Assembly (NCBI RefSeq): GCF_022267325.1
Contig: NZ_JAIZBG010000001.1
Span: 1,120,001-1,184,000, forward strand
DNA: 64,000 nucleotides
Source of the DNA: Leptospira sanjuanensis
GTDB lineage: Bacteria; Spirochaetota; Leptospiria; Leptospirales; Leptospiraceae
Direction: 5' to 3'
In this document: in pieces, positions 19,078 to 29,142 of the stretch
Layout: every line of letters starts with the position of its first letter
Numbering within the stretch: position 1 is the first letter of the stretch
Made by a program: the position numbers and the translations under genes
Notes under the pieces: model-generated
Told to the model about the DNA's origin: nothing
Seen by the model: only the letters and a program-made list of their open reading frames with translations
The model's database searches: none

Positions 19078-20895
19078 TTACTGGCTTACCATGGAAAAAC
19101 TAAATGGAGTCAAGGGTCTTCCCAATATATCCGTCGCCGAGCCGTTTACTTGAATCGTATAGACAGGGTAGTTGGGCGAGGTGGGAATGGCAGGATAAGG
19201 GATTGCTCCGTTATTTGCGTTGAAATCGAATTTTGCATTCGTTAAATTGAAATCCGCCGAACTTCCGAACCCATTAACTCCTCCACAACTCGATTCCATT
19301 TCCGAGAACGTCACATCTAAAACGCGGCAACCGAATGGGTATACGGCTTGGCAGTCACTCCAGTTCCAGCTTGATAAACGAATAACGGTAGAGGATCCCG
19401 ATTCGCGAGATAAAGAAACCGCGCCAATCGTACTACCCAGGTTCATATAATTGTTGAAGACCAATCTAAAATCGTCTGTGGTCTTGTTGTTACAAGAGGC
19501 TGCATTATTGTTTCCTTCGTCCCCGCCTTCAAATCTATAACTGCTCGGTTGAAGAATCGGTAGACTGTTGTCCCACCAGCAAGAAGTCGAGGTCCAAGTT
19601 CCGCCCGCGGCGCTTCCTATTGCGGGGAATGTCGGGGAGCAACCGGGAGCCCCTACTTGGCTAACCAAGCCGACTGCTTGAACGACCGGATTCGGGTTGT
19701 TACCACCTGCGATAAAGCTTGCTGAAATAGGAGTTGTCAAAGTATTATTGTTCGCTGCAGTTGCAGAGGAAGCGACTGCGATCGTATATCGAACGCCAAA
19801 CTCTAATTTCGAATCCGTGGTAAATGTCAGTGTCTGGTTTCCAGCCGTCCAAGTAAAATTCCCGCTTATCGGGGGGCTGATAGAAACTGCGTTTTGGGTT
19901 AAGACGGGATTCATCGGAGTATTGAAATTGATTACGAAAGATTGGGAGTTCGGATTCCCTAAGCAGCCGTTAACGACGTTTGCCGTCAAGATATCGACCG
20001 GCGCTCCTATGCCGGCTTGACATCCTGCTAGGGATCCTGTTGTTACAGTCATCGTATTTACGTTTGGTCCTGCGTTTGCGGTTCCAACAAAGAACGTCCC
20101 GATGGAGTTACCCCCCAACGCTATTCCATTCATGTCCTTTGCGCCTACGTTAAAGCTGATATTATATCTTTGATTCGCGTTCAAAGCGAAATCAGGTTGA
20201 ATTGCAAGTGTGCTGCCGGAAGTCCAAGTATATGTAGCCGAAATCCCCGGGCTAATAGATAACGAAGTAAGAGTAGCGGACGTGTTCATCGGTCTTGAAA
20301 AGTTGATGACGATCGGATTTACGGTCGGATTGCCCATACAGGCATTGGTTACATTCGAACTAAAAAAATTGGTTTGGGTTGCCGTGCCGGCGTTACAAGC
20401 GATGCTATTTCCAGCCGCCAAGAACATTCCGTTCACGACAGGACTTTGTCCCGCGCTCGCAGCGTTTCCAATTGAAATCGAAGCACTAAACGGATCTTTA
20501 AGATCGAGTCCGGCCTTATCTTCGCAACTTTTCGTTACAGTATATGTATAAGTCCCCGGATTTAACGGATTTGACGGTGAGAACGTTAATACGGTGCCGT
20601 TCAGTTCGGTAAAAAAACCAACCGTTTGCGGAGACATGCTGAATGCGATTCTACAACTTTGCATATTCATTTCTCGGCTGAAACCCACGTCGAATTTCTG
20701 ATCGGATGGTAGATTATCTGTTCCGGACCGAGGGCTGCTGAAGATCACTTCCGGCGGAGGATCTCCCCATAACGCGCCTAAGCCCAAGAGTTTTTCTCCC
20801 GTGTTTTGACAGTTTAGCCCGATTAAAGAAAAGAAAATTAGAATATATAAAAATGTTAATTTACCTTTCCAGACGTGTTCAAATTCTATTTTCAT
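19078..20895 (-). CDS. Large Ig-like (SbsA/Big_5-type) lipoprotein
   Basis: A 605-residue predicted lipoprotein: hydrophobic N-terminus and lipobox SLIGLNC (Cys about 29). Three consecutive SbsA Ig-like domains follow, each opening with a segment such as VIFSSPRSGTDNLPSDQKFD or IVINFSRPMNTSA and closing with a strand such as NQRYNISFNVGAKDMNG. A Cys-containing C-terminal domain of about 200 residues follows (WWDN, CNNKTTDDFRL, CRVLDVTFSEMESSCGG). Such domains are common in surface or cell-wall proteins. It starts 12 bp after the TolC-like gene, so it belongs to the operon. It could be the cargo or an outer-leaflet partner of the efflux machine. Confidence 0.8.
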   Translation of the reverse strand: MKIEFEHVWKGKLTFLYILIFFSLIGLNCQNTGEKLLGLGALWGDPPPEVIFSSPRSGTDNLPSDQKFDVGFSREMNMQSCRIAFSMSPQTVGFFTELNGTVLTFSPSNPLNPGTYTYTVTKSCEDKAGLDLKDPFSASISIGNAASAGQSPVVNGMFLAAGNSIACNAGTATQTNFFSSNVTNACMGNPTVNPIVINFSRPMNTSATLTSLSISPGISATYTWTSGSTLAIQPDFALNANQRYNISFNVGAKDMNGIALGGNSIGTFFVGTANAGPNVNTMTVTTGSLAGCQAGIGAPVDILTANVVNGCLGNPNSQSFVINFNTPMNPVLTQNAVSISPPISGNFTWTAGNQTLTFTTDSKLEFGVRYTIAVASSATAANNNTLTTPISASFIAGGNNPNPVVQAVGLVSQVGAPGCSPTFPAIGSAAGGTWTSTSCWWDNSLPILQPSSYRFEGGDEGNNNAASCNNKTTDDFRLVFNNYMNLGSTIGAVSLSRESGSSTVIRLSSWNWSDCQAVYPFGCRVLDVTFSEMESSCGGVNGFGSSADFNLTNAKFDFNANNGAIPYPAIPTSPNYPVYTIQVNGSATDILGRPLTPFSFSMVSQ

Positions 20896-20907
20896 ATTCT
20901 TTATTCC

Positions 20908-22446
20908 TTACCTTTTTGATTTCGTCGTTTCCTGATTTCTTATAAGATTCAAAAGTATCGAATTACCCGAACCTTTCGAATAATTGATTAATCTTCTTAG
21001 CCCGCCTTCATCCGTCGTTACCTGAGCGTATTCGTAACAATTGATCGCGTATGAAGCAAGGGCGTCGGTTAAATCCTCTTGGGATTTTATCATTTCAAGT
21101 TCGGAATTGATCTGATCTTCCTTTTTCGCGTGACCATGCGCGACTTTCGCAGCGGTCACTCTTCCTGATTCCACTTGAAGATTGATCCGAGAATTCGCTA
21201 TGTTGATTAGTTCCCAAGATTGATTCAGTTTATCGACCGCTTTTTTGATCTCAAAACCGACTTGATTTTCCATATTGCGATAATTTAATAAAGCTTCGCT
21301 GAGTTGAATCTCGCCCTCAATCGCCTTTCTGGATTGGCTTAGATTGTCGAATAATCGTACTGAAGTGGAATTGTAGCTATTTGTTCCGGGGCCTACGGTT
21401 TGATTTCCGAAGCCCGGATATGTTTGAATTCCGTTTCCGTCCTTTTGTACGCCTGTGTTCCCGTTGGATTGAACAACGCTGCTCCCTAAAGGCATTACAA
21501 GATTAAAATTTACCCCATAGCTATCATGAGTAAATTGATTGTTATTTCCGTTTCTTCCTGCGTAACCGCCCAAATAAACTTTAGGCATATACTGATTGTC
21601 TAAGATTTCTTTTTCATTCTTGATTTTCTTTACGAGAACTTGCATTTTTTTCAGATCTTCGCGTCCATTTTTCGCTTTGGATATCAATTCGTCCATATTC
21701 ATGGAAGAAGGGGGATTGATTACGAAGTCGTAAAATAAGTTTTCGTCCAACTCGACATTGGCATAATAATCCAGATTCATCACTTGTTTTAAATCCAATA
21801 ACGCCTGATCGCTGTCGTTTTTGGCTTTCTGGACGTTGAATTCGGATTGTTTAACCTTACTTTCCAAATCCAAAAGCTGTACTTTAGTTATGAAACCTTG
21901 TCTAAACTCTACTTGTCCTTTTCGATACCCTTCTTGCGCTTTTTCTAATGCTTTTTTTTGTATAGATACCTTCCCTCTTGTCGCTAAGGTCTTAAAATAG
22001 GCTTTTTGTATTTCGAATCGCAGTTTTGAGAGGGTGATCTTGAAGTCCTGCTCATTTAGAAGTTCGGACAGTTTGGCAATTTCCAAATTTAAGTTCGCTT
22101 CTCCGCCATCGAAAACCAACTGTTGGACCGTCAACCGAATGTCGTTGTATATATTGTCCGTAGAATTCACGTTTTGATTTCGAAGTCCGTAATATTGAAT
22201 TCCAAACTTAGGGAGAAATTCCCTCCATTTCTCCGTGATTACCATTTTAGAAACATCCTTTCGAGCTTCCAAAACCTTAAGAACTACGCTATTGCTTGAT
22301 CCGATAAGAACCGCCTGATCCAACGTTATCTTCATCGGCGGCTGTTTTCCAATATCCGCCTGAGCACCGAGATGTTGGATAACGAAAAAAAATAAGAATA
22401 GAACGTACAGAAGTTCCACTTTGAATAATTTTTCGTTTTTTTTCAT
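20908..22446 (-). CDS. TolC-family outer-membrane factor
   Basis: A 512-residue TolC-like protein. It has a signal peptide (to about residue 28, LGAQA), then the conserved start LDQAVLIGSSNS, and two long helical repeats. A signature FDGGEANLNLEIAKLSELLNEQ in the first half resembles the TolC helical motif following the outer-membrane strands. It is somewhat longer than TolC because of a Gly/Asn-rich insertion around residues 325-370 (NGNTGVQKDGNG). It forms the trimeric outer-membrane channel for the RND pumps downstream. It is the first gene of the operon; no strong Shine-Dalgarno precedes the ATG. Confidence 0.92.
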   Translation of the reverse strand: MKKNEKLFKVELLYVLFLFFFVIQHLGAQADIGKQPPMKITLDQAVLIGSSNSVVLKVLEARKDVSKMVITEKWREFLPKFGIQYYGLRNQNVNSTDNIYNDIRLTVQQLVFDGGEANLNLEIAKLSELLNEQDFKITLSKLRFEIQKAYFKTLATRGKVSIQKKALEKAQEGYRKGQVEFRQGFITKVQLLDLESKVKQSEFNVQKAKNDSDQALLDLKQVMNLDYYANVELDENLFYDFVINPPSSMNMDELISKAKNGREDLKKMQVLVKKIKNEKEILDNQYMPKVYLGGYAGRNGNNNQFTHDSYGVNFNLVMPLGSSVVQSNGNTGVQKDGNGIQTYPGFGNQTVGPGTNSYNSTSVRLFDNLSQSRKAIEGEIQLSEALLNYRNMENQVGFEIKKAVDKLNQSWELINIANSRINLQVESGRVTAAKVAHGHAKKEDQINSELEMIKSQEDLTDALASYAINCYEYAQVTTDEGGLRRLINYSKGSGNSILLNLIRNQETTKSKR

Positions 22447-22969
22447 GTTGAGGATTCGTGCGCTCTAAGGTTCAAATATGGGTATTTACAATAACGTAAT
22501 TATGGCGCATTTGCTTGAAGCTATACGTTTTAGGTCTAATTTTGTTAAACGAAATTGATACGTAATGATCGAATAGTTTTGCATAGCTTGTACGTCAAGT
22601 TGTAGTAACGATAGATTTCGAATGGAACGTAACGCTATATTCGCCATTTTTAAGTATTTAGAAGATTTCATTGGTCTTTTATTGATCATATTTTCGTTGT
22701 CTGTGACGGCTTCTTTTTATCCTATGTAATTTATTGATCTGTTTTAACGCTGCTTTTTGTCACATTCACTGTTTGCGTTAGAAACTTTTTCCAAAGGCTG
22801 CTTTATCGTATTCAATGTCTTGTTCGACATCTTTTGTCCTCTTTTTTTAGTAAATGTGATTTTTTTATTTGCATTTTATCTCAAAATCCATTCCCATCGC
22901 ATTCGAGAGCTTTTTCAAGTTTTTTTTAAATGTTTTTCAAGTATGTAATTCGTTGAGGGGAGTAGTTTG
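22447..22969. promoter_or_regulatory. Divergent intergenic region between the RND operon and the DUF1566 cluster
   Basis: About 520 AT-rich bases separate two outward-facing operons, so both promoters should lie here. No convincing -35/-10 pair or operator palindrome could be fixed. The only small open frames have poor codon context and are not supported. The plus-strand Shine-Dalgarno GAGGGGAG at 22955-22962 serves the next gene. Confidence 0.4.
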
Positions 22970-25900
22970 ATGATTTTGAGACATTCTTCTATATTGTTTC
23001 GATTTCTTCCATTGTTGATCGGCTTTTTCGTTTTTTGTAAGCCTCAAAGCACCGATTATTCCTTCTTATCATATTTAGGCGTTGCAAACCGTGGTAGTTA
23101 TACGAACGGTGTTTTTTTTCCTTCCGATAATCCTTTTCATATCGGAGATTCTTCTTATTTAAACGGTCCTAACGGCGGCAATACAGGGAGTGTCGTTTCG
23201 GCCAACGGGGATAATTCAACGTTAGGTATTTCAACCAGAAACAATGGAATTCCGGATATCATCTTCTTATTTAATGAAAATGGTATTCCCTACGCGATCG
23301 ATTCAAACGGCGACGGCTCGGCCGATTATTATATTTGTTATAAAAGTCAGAACGAATATTCTTTAATGACCGGATCGGGATGTACAGGAAATCAAGTCGT
23401 TGTCATTGCGGGCCAAGGATATGATACAAATGGCGATGGAATTTCAGATAACAACATTCTATCCCAAATTAACAACGATTCTCTTGCGCCCACTTCGGTT
23501 ATTAGCCCGAATCCGGGAATTTACGGTTCCGCAGTTCCATTAACGATCGTTTGCAACGATAACGTCGCTCCCGGGAATATCGTTTATACTGTTGATTCTA
23601 GTACGCCGGCTTTTAGCCCGATTCAAGGAAGTGTTTCGAATCCGAAGCTAAAACAACTTACTTTGGGCGGTTTAGACGGTCTTTATTCCATCAAATACCG
23701 ATGCCGCGATTTGGCAGGTAATATCGAATCCGTTCATACGGATAACTATGAAATCAATCATAACGTTCCTTCCGTAACGATATCGAATCAAAATTCTACC
23801 GGTGTCAGCACTCAAGCGAATACGATTAACGCTCTTTCCTTTAACTGGACTTCGAATTACACGGGGACTTATTCCATACGTTTGAATGCAAGTAATTGCC
23901 AAAGCGGTTCCGTTTTACAAACGGGGCCCGTTACCGCGAATGCCGCAAATCTTTTCAGTGTTTCAGCTAGTAATTTGAATTTAGGGGTAAATACGATTCA
24001 TGTTTGCGCGAAGGCTGCCTTAACGGGTTATCAAACGTTAACCGTCGTTCGAGACGAATCTCAACCTTCTATTAGTTCGAGTCCGGGGGGAGGAAATTAT
24101 GGAAGAGCTCAGAATGTTAGTTTTTCATGCACCGATAATAATCCTGCCGGTTGCGGAAAGATTGCTTATACTTTGGACGGATCGTCACCGAGTATAGATG
24201 GTAGCAACGGTACGGTTTTGACGGGAATTGAATATCAAAATCCAATTTCGATTCCTCTGAACACCGCCGTTACTCTAAAATTTATCGGAGTGGATTTGGC
24301 AGGAAACACCTCGCCATTACAAACCGCGAATTATTTTATCAATACATCCGTCGCAACCGTCACTACGAATTCTTTTTCGCCTGTGAGCCAACTTGTCAAT
24401 GCGACCGCCGATCAAAGTGTTACATGGGTAAGCGATCAGAATGGCGTGTTTACATTTCGCTCCGGTTCGGACTGCAGTGTGGGTACGGTTTTAACCGGAA
24501 CGAATAGCGCCGGGAACGTTACTGCCGGGGTTCCGATTACAACCACATTATTGAATTCTAATTTTGCACAAGGAGCGAATACGGTTTCGATCTGTGTGGC
24601 TAACGCGAGTCTGGATCCTGTTTACGGAAATACGTCTTTTAGCGTTACGAAAGATAATACTCGACCCACTGTGAGTTCCACAAATCCCGCGAATTTCAAC
24701 GCCGGTAGTCCGGTTTCGATCATTCCGAATCCGGGTCGTATACAGATCGTTTTTAATAAGAATATGAACACTTCCTTCGGAGGAATTTCCACCGGTTCTC
24801 GAGTTGCGAATCTTTGTTATCCCGCGCCGACCAATCCTCCTTTGAGCGTTTTCGTTTTTGACGGCGCGAACTGGGATTGTATCGATTTTACCGCAACCTA
24901 CACCTGGACCAGCGCGACGACGCTTCAAATCGATTTTTCTTGGGTTAACTTTCCTGAAAATGCAAAGATTATGTGGACTCTTTCCAAGGATGTGCTTCAA
25001 GATGCAGCCGGTAATTCGCCCTTAACCGATATTCAACAGAGTTTTCTGACCGGAATGCGGAATCAATTTTTTAGACCTCTTAAAACCGGTCAGTCGATTT
25101 GTTGGGACTCGAACGGGAACTTGATTCCATGCGCCGGCACTTTTCAGGACGGACAGACTCAGACGGGTGTGGCTCGTAATTACAATATTCAATATTATTC
25201 CGGTTTTCCCAACGATGCGGTAACCGAAGACGTCGTGACCGGATTAAAATGGAAAACCTGTGTCGAAGGTAAAAAATCGACATTGAGCGGCGGCATAACG
25301 CAGTGTGTTGATATCACCACTCCGATTCCCGCTGGAAGTTGCGCTCCATTAAATTCTTCTAATAATCCCGTAAAATTGGACTTTTGGGCCTTTTTTACTT
25401 TTCAGGATATGAGCAATGATGTCCATCCTTCCGGCGTGAATGGTTGCTCTTATTTGAATCAATGTAATTCGGGTTCCGGTTTCGGAGGAATTACGGATTG
25501 GAGGCTGCCGACTCAAAAAGAATTGGAAACGTTATCCGTTTTCGGTTCTTCTTCCGCCGGAGCCACTTTCCCTAATACGGCCTTTCCCGATTCGATCGCG
25601 AATTATTATTGGTCTTCCACGCTTCGAAGATCCAATCCTTTTTACGCTTGGGGTGTTAACTTCAATTATGGAGCTTCGGGTTCGTTCGTAAGATCGAATA
25701 CGAATAACATCCGTTGTGTGTCGGGTTCGGGAGGGTCGAACCAAACACTTTCCGATCCGGGGGATCAGACAATCGTAGATTCCACTTCCAATTTAATTTG
25801 GCAAAAATGCAGCGCCGGTTTGTCGGGAAATACTTGCGCTACCGGCACGGCTACTAAGCCGAATTGGTCCACAGCTTTAAGTTACTGTAATAGCCTGAGC

Positions 25901-26155
25901 GGCGGCGGTCGCATTTGGAGACTTCCTACCGCAAAAGAGCTTAGCAGCATTGTGGATATAAGTTCTACAAGCAATACACTTGCAGCAAGTTCCGTTTATT
26001 TTCCAAATACGAAGAATTCTTATTATTGGACTTCGTCATCTTATGCACCGTCTGCCAGTAACGCTTGGACAGTGTTTTTTCAAACAGGCGAAATGACGCC
26101 TTTCTCTTCTAAATCGGGAACGGCCTACGTTAGGTGTGTTGCCAATGGACCGTAG
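22970..26155 (+). CDS. Large DUF1566 lipoprotein with chitobiase-C-like domains
   Basis: About 1,061 residues. The ATG at 22970 is fixed by GAGGGGAG upstream, and the lipobox FFVFC places lipid on Cys 23. Near residues 105-170 are two calcium-type loops, DSNGDGSADYY and DTNGDGISDNN. Then come repeated chitobiase/hexosaminidase C-terminal-like domains (YTVDSSTPAFSP with YRCRDLAGNIES; YTLDGSSPSIDGS with VDLAGNTSP) interleaved with Cys-bearing Ig-like repeats, and an SbsA-like domain (about 565-690). The C-terminus has two DUF1566 (Lcl-like) units, each with WRLPTxKEL, YYWSS or YYWTS and a terminal RCV. Probably a surface-exposed adhesin-like lipoprotein; the ligand is unknown. It heads a plus-strand cluster of three related genes. 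Confidence 0.85.
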   Translation: MILRHSSILFRFLPLLIGFFVFCKPQSTDYSFLSYLGVANRGSYTNGVFFPSDNPFHIGDSSYLNGPNGGNTGSVVSANGDNSTLGISTRNNGIPDIIFLFNENGIPYAIDSNGDGSADYYICYKSQNEYSLMTGSGCTGNQVVVIAGQGYDTNGDGISDNNILSQINNDSLAPTSVISPNPGIYGSAVPLTIVCNDNVAPGNIVYTVDSSTPAFSPIQGSVSNPKLKQLTLGGLDGLYSIKYRCRDLAGNIESVHTDNYEINHNVPSVTISNQNSTGVSTQANTINALSFNWTSNYTGTYSIRLNASNCQSGSVLQTGPVTANAANLFSVSASNLNLGVNTIHVCAKAALTGYQTLTVVRDESQPSISSSPGGGNYGRAQNVSFSCTDNNPAGCGKIAYTLDGSSPSIDGSNGTVLTGIEYQNPISIPLNTAVTLKFIGVDLAGNTSPLQTANYFINTSVATVTTNSFSPVSQLVNATADQSVTWVSDQNGVFTFRSGSDCSVGTVLTGTNSAGNVTAGVPITTTLLNSNFAQGANTVSICVANASLDPVYGNTSFSVTKDNTRPTVSSTNPANFNAGSPVSIIPNPGRIQIVFNKNMNTSFGGISTGSRVANLCYPAPTNPPLSVFVFDGANWDCIDFTATYTWTSATTLQIDFSWVNFPENAKIMWTLSKDVLQDAAGNSPLTDIQQSFLTGMRNQFFRPLKTGQSICWDSNGNLIPCAGTFQDGQTQTGVARNYNIQYYSGFPNDAVTEDVVTGLKWKTCVEGKKSTLSGGITQCVDITTPIPAGSCAPLNSSNNPVKLDFWAFFTFQDMSNDVHPSGVNGCSYLNQCNSGSGFGGITDWRLPTQKELETLSVFGSSSAGATFPNTAFPDSIANYYWSSTLRRSNPFYAWGVNFNYGASGSFVRSNTNNIRCVSGSGGSNQTLSDPGDQTIVDSTSNLIWQKCSAGLSGNTCATGTATKPNWSTALSYCNSLSGGGRIWRLPTAKELSSIVDISSTSNTLAASSVYFPNTKNSYYWTSSSYAPSASNAWTVFFQTGEMTPFSSKSGTAYVRCVANGP

Positions 26156-26207
26156 TTTTTAAGGAATCATAACCGCAAAAATCTTTATGAGGTGAATCGG
26201 AGTAGTC

Positions 26208-29120
26208 ATGGTGGATCATATCAGAAAAGTTTTATTCTTATTTTGTTTCTGTGTTCTTTTTCAAACTTGCGGTACAGGAAAGAGCGATGCAACTCCTGCT
26301 GCGTTGTACAACGCATTCTTAAGTCTTTTGAAAATTCCCGTTATAAACAATGCGGGTTCAATCGAAGCCCCCGGATCCAATTCTATTTTTTCTTTTTCTC
26401 CCGGCGAATCCGTTGATTTAAACGGCGGGAGTCAAGGCGGCTCTGCAACGGGAATAGTTGTGGATCCGAGCGGCAATGGGACCGCTTCCGGAATTTCAGT
26501 GAACGGAAACGGGGTCCCGCAAATCATTTTCGTAAATGCTGCGGGAGGAAATCCGATCGGCGTTGATATTAACGGAGACGGAATCCTTGATTATTATTTA
26601 TGCGCGGGTTCCGGCGGCGCGATTACGTTAAAAACCGGTCCAAACTGTACGGGAAATACCGTTACCGTTTACCCCGGTTTCGGTTATGATGAAAACGGAG
26701 ACGGGGTCGTCGATAACCCGATTTTAGCTTTAATCGGTAACGACTCTAACCCTCCCATGTCTTCCGTTTATCCGCCGTCGGGTATTTATGGAGGAGCGCA
26801 ATCGGTGACAATTACCTGCGCCGATAACCTTGCGCCCGGTAATTTGGTATATTCGATTGATGGAACTGTTCCGGCATTTTCCCCCTTAGTCGGTTATGTT
26901 AAAAATCCGACAACCGCCACCTTTTCCGTCGGTTCTTATGGAGAAGGCATTTATACGGTTCAGTATCGATGTCGTGACCTGGCGGGAAATTTGGAAGCCG
27001 TTCAATCCGCTGTTTACGAGGTGAACCATAACCTTCCGAATGTTACGGTCGACGGCGGTGCGACCAGCAGTTACGTCAGCGCTATGAACGGGGCAGTGAA
27101 TTCTATTTCGATTTTTTGGAAAAGCAATCAGAGCGGTACTTATTCCGTAAGAGCGAATGGTACCGGATGCAGCAGTGGGGGAATTCTTAGCACCGGCTCC
27201 GTTGCTGCCAACGCTTCCAACACTTTGACGATCGCCGCTTCCTCCCTGAGCGTAGGAAATAATTCCATTTTTATCTGTGTTACCGCCGGATTTACAGGTC
27301 AGGCGAGTTTTAACGTGGTTCGCGACGATACAGCGCCGACGATCACGGCGGATCCGGGAGCGGGGAATTACGGAAAAGAACTCAGCGTTTCTCTCAAATG
27401 CAATGATAATTCCGGCGTTCCTTGTTCGGTTATTGCATACACGATCGACGGTACGAATCCCCTTATATCGGGCAGCTTAGGTACCGTTACTGCAGGCTCA
27501 ACTTATTCCTCTTCTTCCGTTACGGCGACGCCGATATCCGTGCCGAACGGAACCTTAAACCGGAATATCAAGTTTTTAGCGCGGGATAAGGCGGGAAATG
27601 TAGGCGCTATTCAGTCCGCCATTTTTTCGGTGGATACCTCTCTTCCTACATTGAATCTTCTTAGTACGAATCCCGCCTTGTATTACGGCAGTGTCGTCAT
27701 TGACAATGCGACGATCCCTCGATTCAACTGGGAAGTCAGCGGCAATAAGGTTTCCTATACTCTTTTGAAGAAGAGAACCTCCGCATGTAGCCAATGTACG
27801 ACTGCCGGAGTCGCAGATTGTCCCGTCGGTAAGTTCAAGGATACGAACGGGCTGTTGTATTCGAGCGCGGGGGATTGCAATTGCAATAACGGGATTTCTC
27901 TCTTCGGCTCGAACACCAATGCAAGCGGTCCTCTGGGCGCTACGAATCCGATTCAAGTCCCTTCCGATATTGATCCTCTGAATTTCTCCCTGGGAAAAAA
28001 TACGCTGATGATCTGTGTTGCGAACGCGCAGGCAAACTTCGGTCCGCAATATGCGAGCAGAGAAATTTTGGTTTGGAAGGATTTGGACGTTCCTCAAGCG
28101 ACAAATATATCCCCGACGATCAATGCGCATAACGTAAAACCGGATCCGGGCGAGATCGTTATTACTTTCAGCGAACCGATGCAGAACATTACACCGATTT
28201 TGAATGTTCAATATTTCAATGGGACCCAATGGGTGAATTTCAGTTTCGATACCGTTTCGGGAGCTACTCCTAACTTTTCCTGGAACACCGGAGTCGGCGA
28301 GCCTCACAATATTCTTACCATTCGTCTTCCTTGGATCCGTTTTCCTGAAAATGCGTTTTTGCGCTGGGAAATCGATAAGAATAGTTTGAAAGATATTTCC
28401 AATAATTCAGTCCAGAGCAACGACGTATCGGGTCATTTAGCGGGCACTTTTTTAACGGGTTCTTATTTTTCGACAAGAGCTTCGACCTTTAAAACTTCTT
28501 TGGGGAAGACGGGGCAGAAACGTTGTTTTTTCCAGTCCGGCGGTACTAACGGGGCCGATTGCAAAAATAACGGTTCCGATCTATCGGACGGGACTCCTCG
28601 CGAAGGCCAGGATGGTTACTTTCAGCAGGGTTTTGATTTCGCAACAACCTCTTTTTTGAATTCAGCTCATTCGACGAACGCGAGTAGTCGAGATGATAAG
28701 ACTACTTTGTTTTGGCAAGATAGTTATTCGATCAACGGTTATGCTGATTTTAACGGGGCTTTAAAAGCCTGCGCCAATTTAAACCGGATGAATCAGAAAC
28801 CTCCCGAACCTACAATACCGCCCGCACCCCCCGCGCCTCCTACGTATTACGGTTACGCGGATCGCGACGATTGGCGGCTTCCTTCCGTGGAAGAGTTGGA
28901 AACTATTCTAGCCTATGAAAACGAACATCCCTTGGTTTCTCTTGGGGCGTGTTCCGGAATCGGAAATGAAATGAATTTTTGGACTTCTTCCTTTTTTACC
29001 TCCAATTTGAGAAACGCTTGGTATGTGAATTTTTGCGAACGTCACGTTTATTTCGATCTGACCGCGAACAATAAACGAGTTCGTTGCGTTTCAGGAAACA
29101 TCCCTAGCCAAACGCCGTAA
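26208..29120 (+). CDS. Second large DUF1566 lipoprotein (paralogue)
   Basis: A 970-residue paralogue of the preceding protein with the same order of parts: lipobox VLFQTC (Cys 21), loops DINGDGILDYY and DENGDGVVDNP, chitobiase-C-like domains (YSIDGTVPAFSP, YTIDGTNPLISG, each near YRCRDLAGN or ARDKAGN), an SbsA-like Ig domain (VITFSEPMQN) and a single C-terminal DUF1566 unit (DDWRLPSVEELE, FWTSSFF, RVRCVSG). A Pro-rich linker PPEPTIPPAPPAPP precedes the DUF1566 unit. It starts 52 bp after its paralogue with a GGAG site. Tandem duplication with loss of one DUF1566 unit is likely. Predicted surface lipoprotein; function unknown. Confidence 0.85.
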   Translation: MVDHIRKVLFLFCFCVLFQTCGTGKSDATPAALYNAFLSLLKIPVINNAGSIEAPGSNSIFSFSPGESVDLNGGSQGGSATGIVVDPSGNGTASGISVNGNGVPQIIFVNAAGGNPIGVDINGDGILDYYLCAGSGGAITLKTGPNCTGNTVTVYPGFGYDENGDGVVDNPILALIGNDSNPPMSSVYPPSGIYGGAQSVTITCADNLAPGNLVYSIDGTVPAFSPLVGYVKNPTTATFSVGSYGEGIYTVQYRCRDLAGNLEAVQSAVYEVNHNLPNVTVDGGATSSYVSAMNGAVNSISIFWKSNQSGTYSVRANGTGCSSGGILSTGSVAANASNTLTIAASSLSVGNNSIFICVTAGFTGQASFNVVRDDTAPTITADPGAGNYGKELSVSLKCNDNSGVPCSVIAYTIDGTNPLISGSLGTVTAGSTYSSSSVTATPISVPNGTLNRNIKFLARDKAGNVGAIQSAIFSVDTSLPTLNLLSTNPALYYGSVVIDNATIPRFNWEVSGNKVSYTLLKKRTSACSQCTTAGVADCPVGKFKDTNGLLYSSAGDCNCNNGISLFGSNTNASGPLGATNPIQVPSDIDPLNFSLGKNTLMICVANAQANFGPQYASREILVWKDLDVPQATNISPTINAHNVKPDPGEIVITFSEPMQNITPILNVQYFNGTQWVNFSFDTVSGATPNFSWNTGVGEPHNILTIRLPWIRFPENAFLRWEIDKNSLKDISNNSVQSNDVSGHLAGTFLTGSYFSTRASTFKTSLGKTGQKRCFFQSGGTNGADCKNNGSDLSDGTPREGQDGYFQQGFDFATTSFLNSAHSTNASSRDDKTTLFWQDSYSINGYADFNGALKACANLNRMNQKPPEPTIPPAPPAPPTYYGYADRDDWRLPSVEELETILAYENEHPLVSLGACSGIGNEMNFWTSSFFTSNLRNAWYVNFCERHVYFDLTANNKRVRCVSGNIPSQTP

Positions 29121-29142
29121 TTTTTAGGAGTGAATATTTTTT

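Noticed and set aside
22486..22689. 67-codon minus-strand open frame upstream of the TolC-like gene
   Set aside because: No ribosome-binding site, no family resemblance, and it lies in the divergent promoter region; chance frame is more likely.
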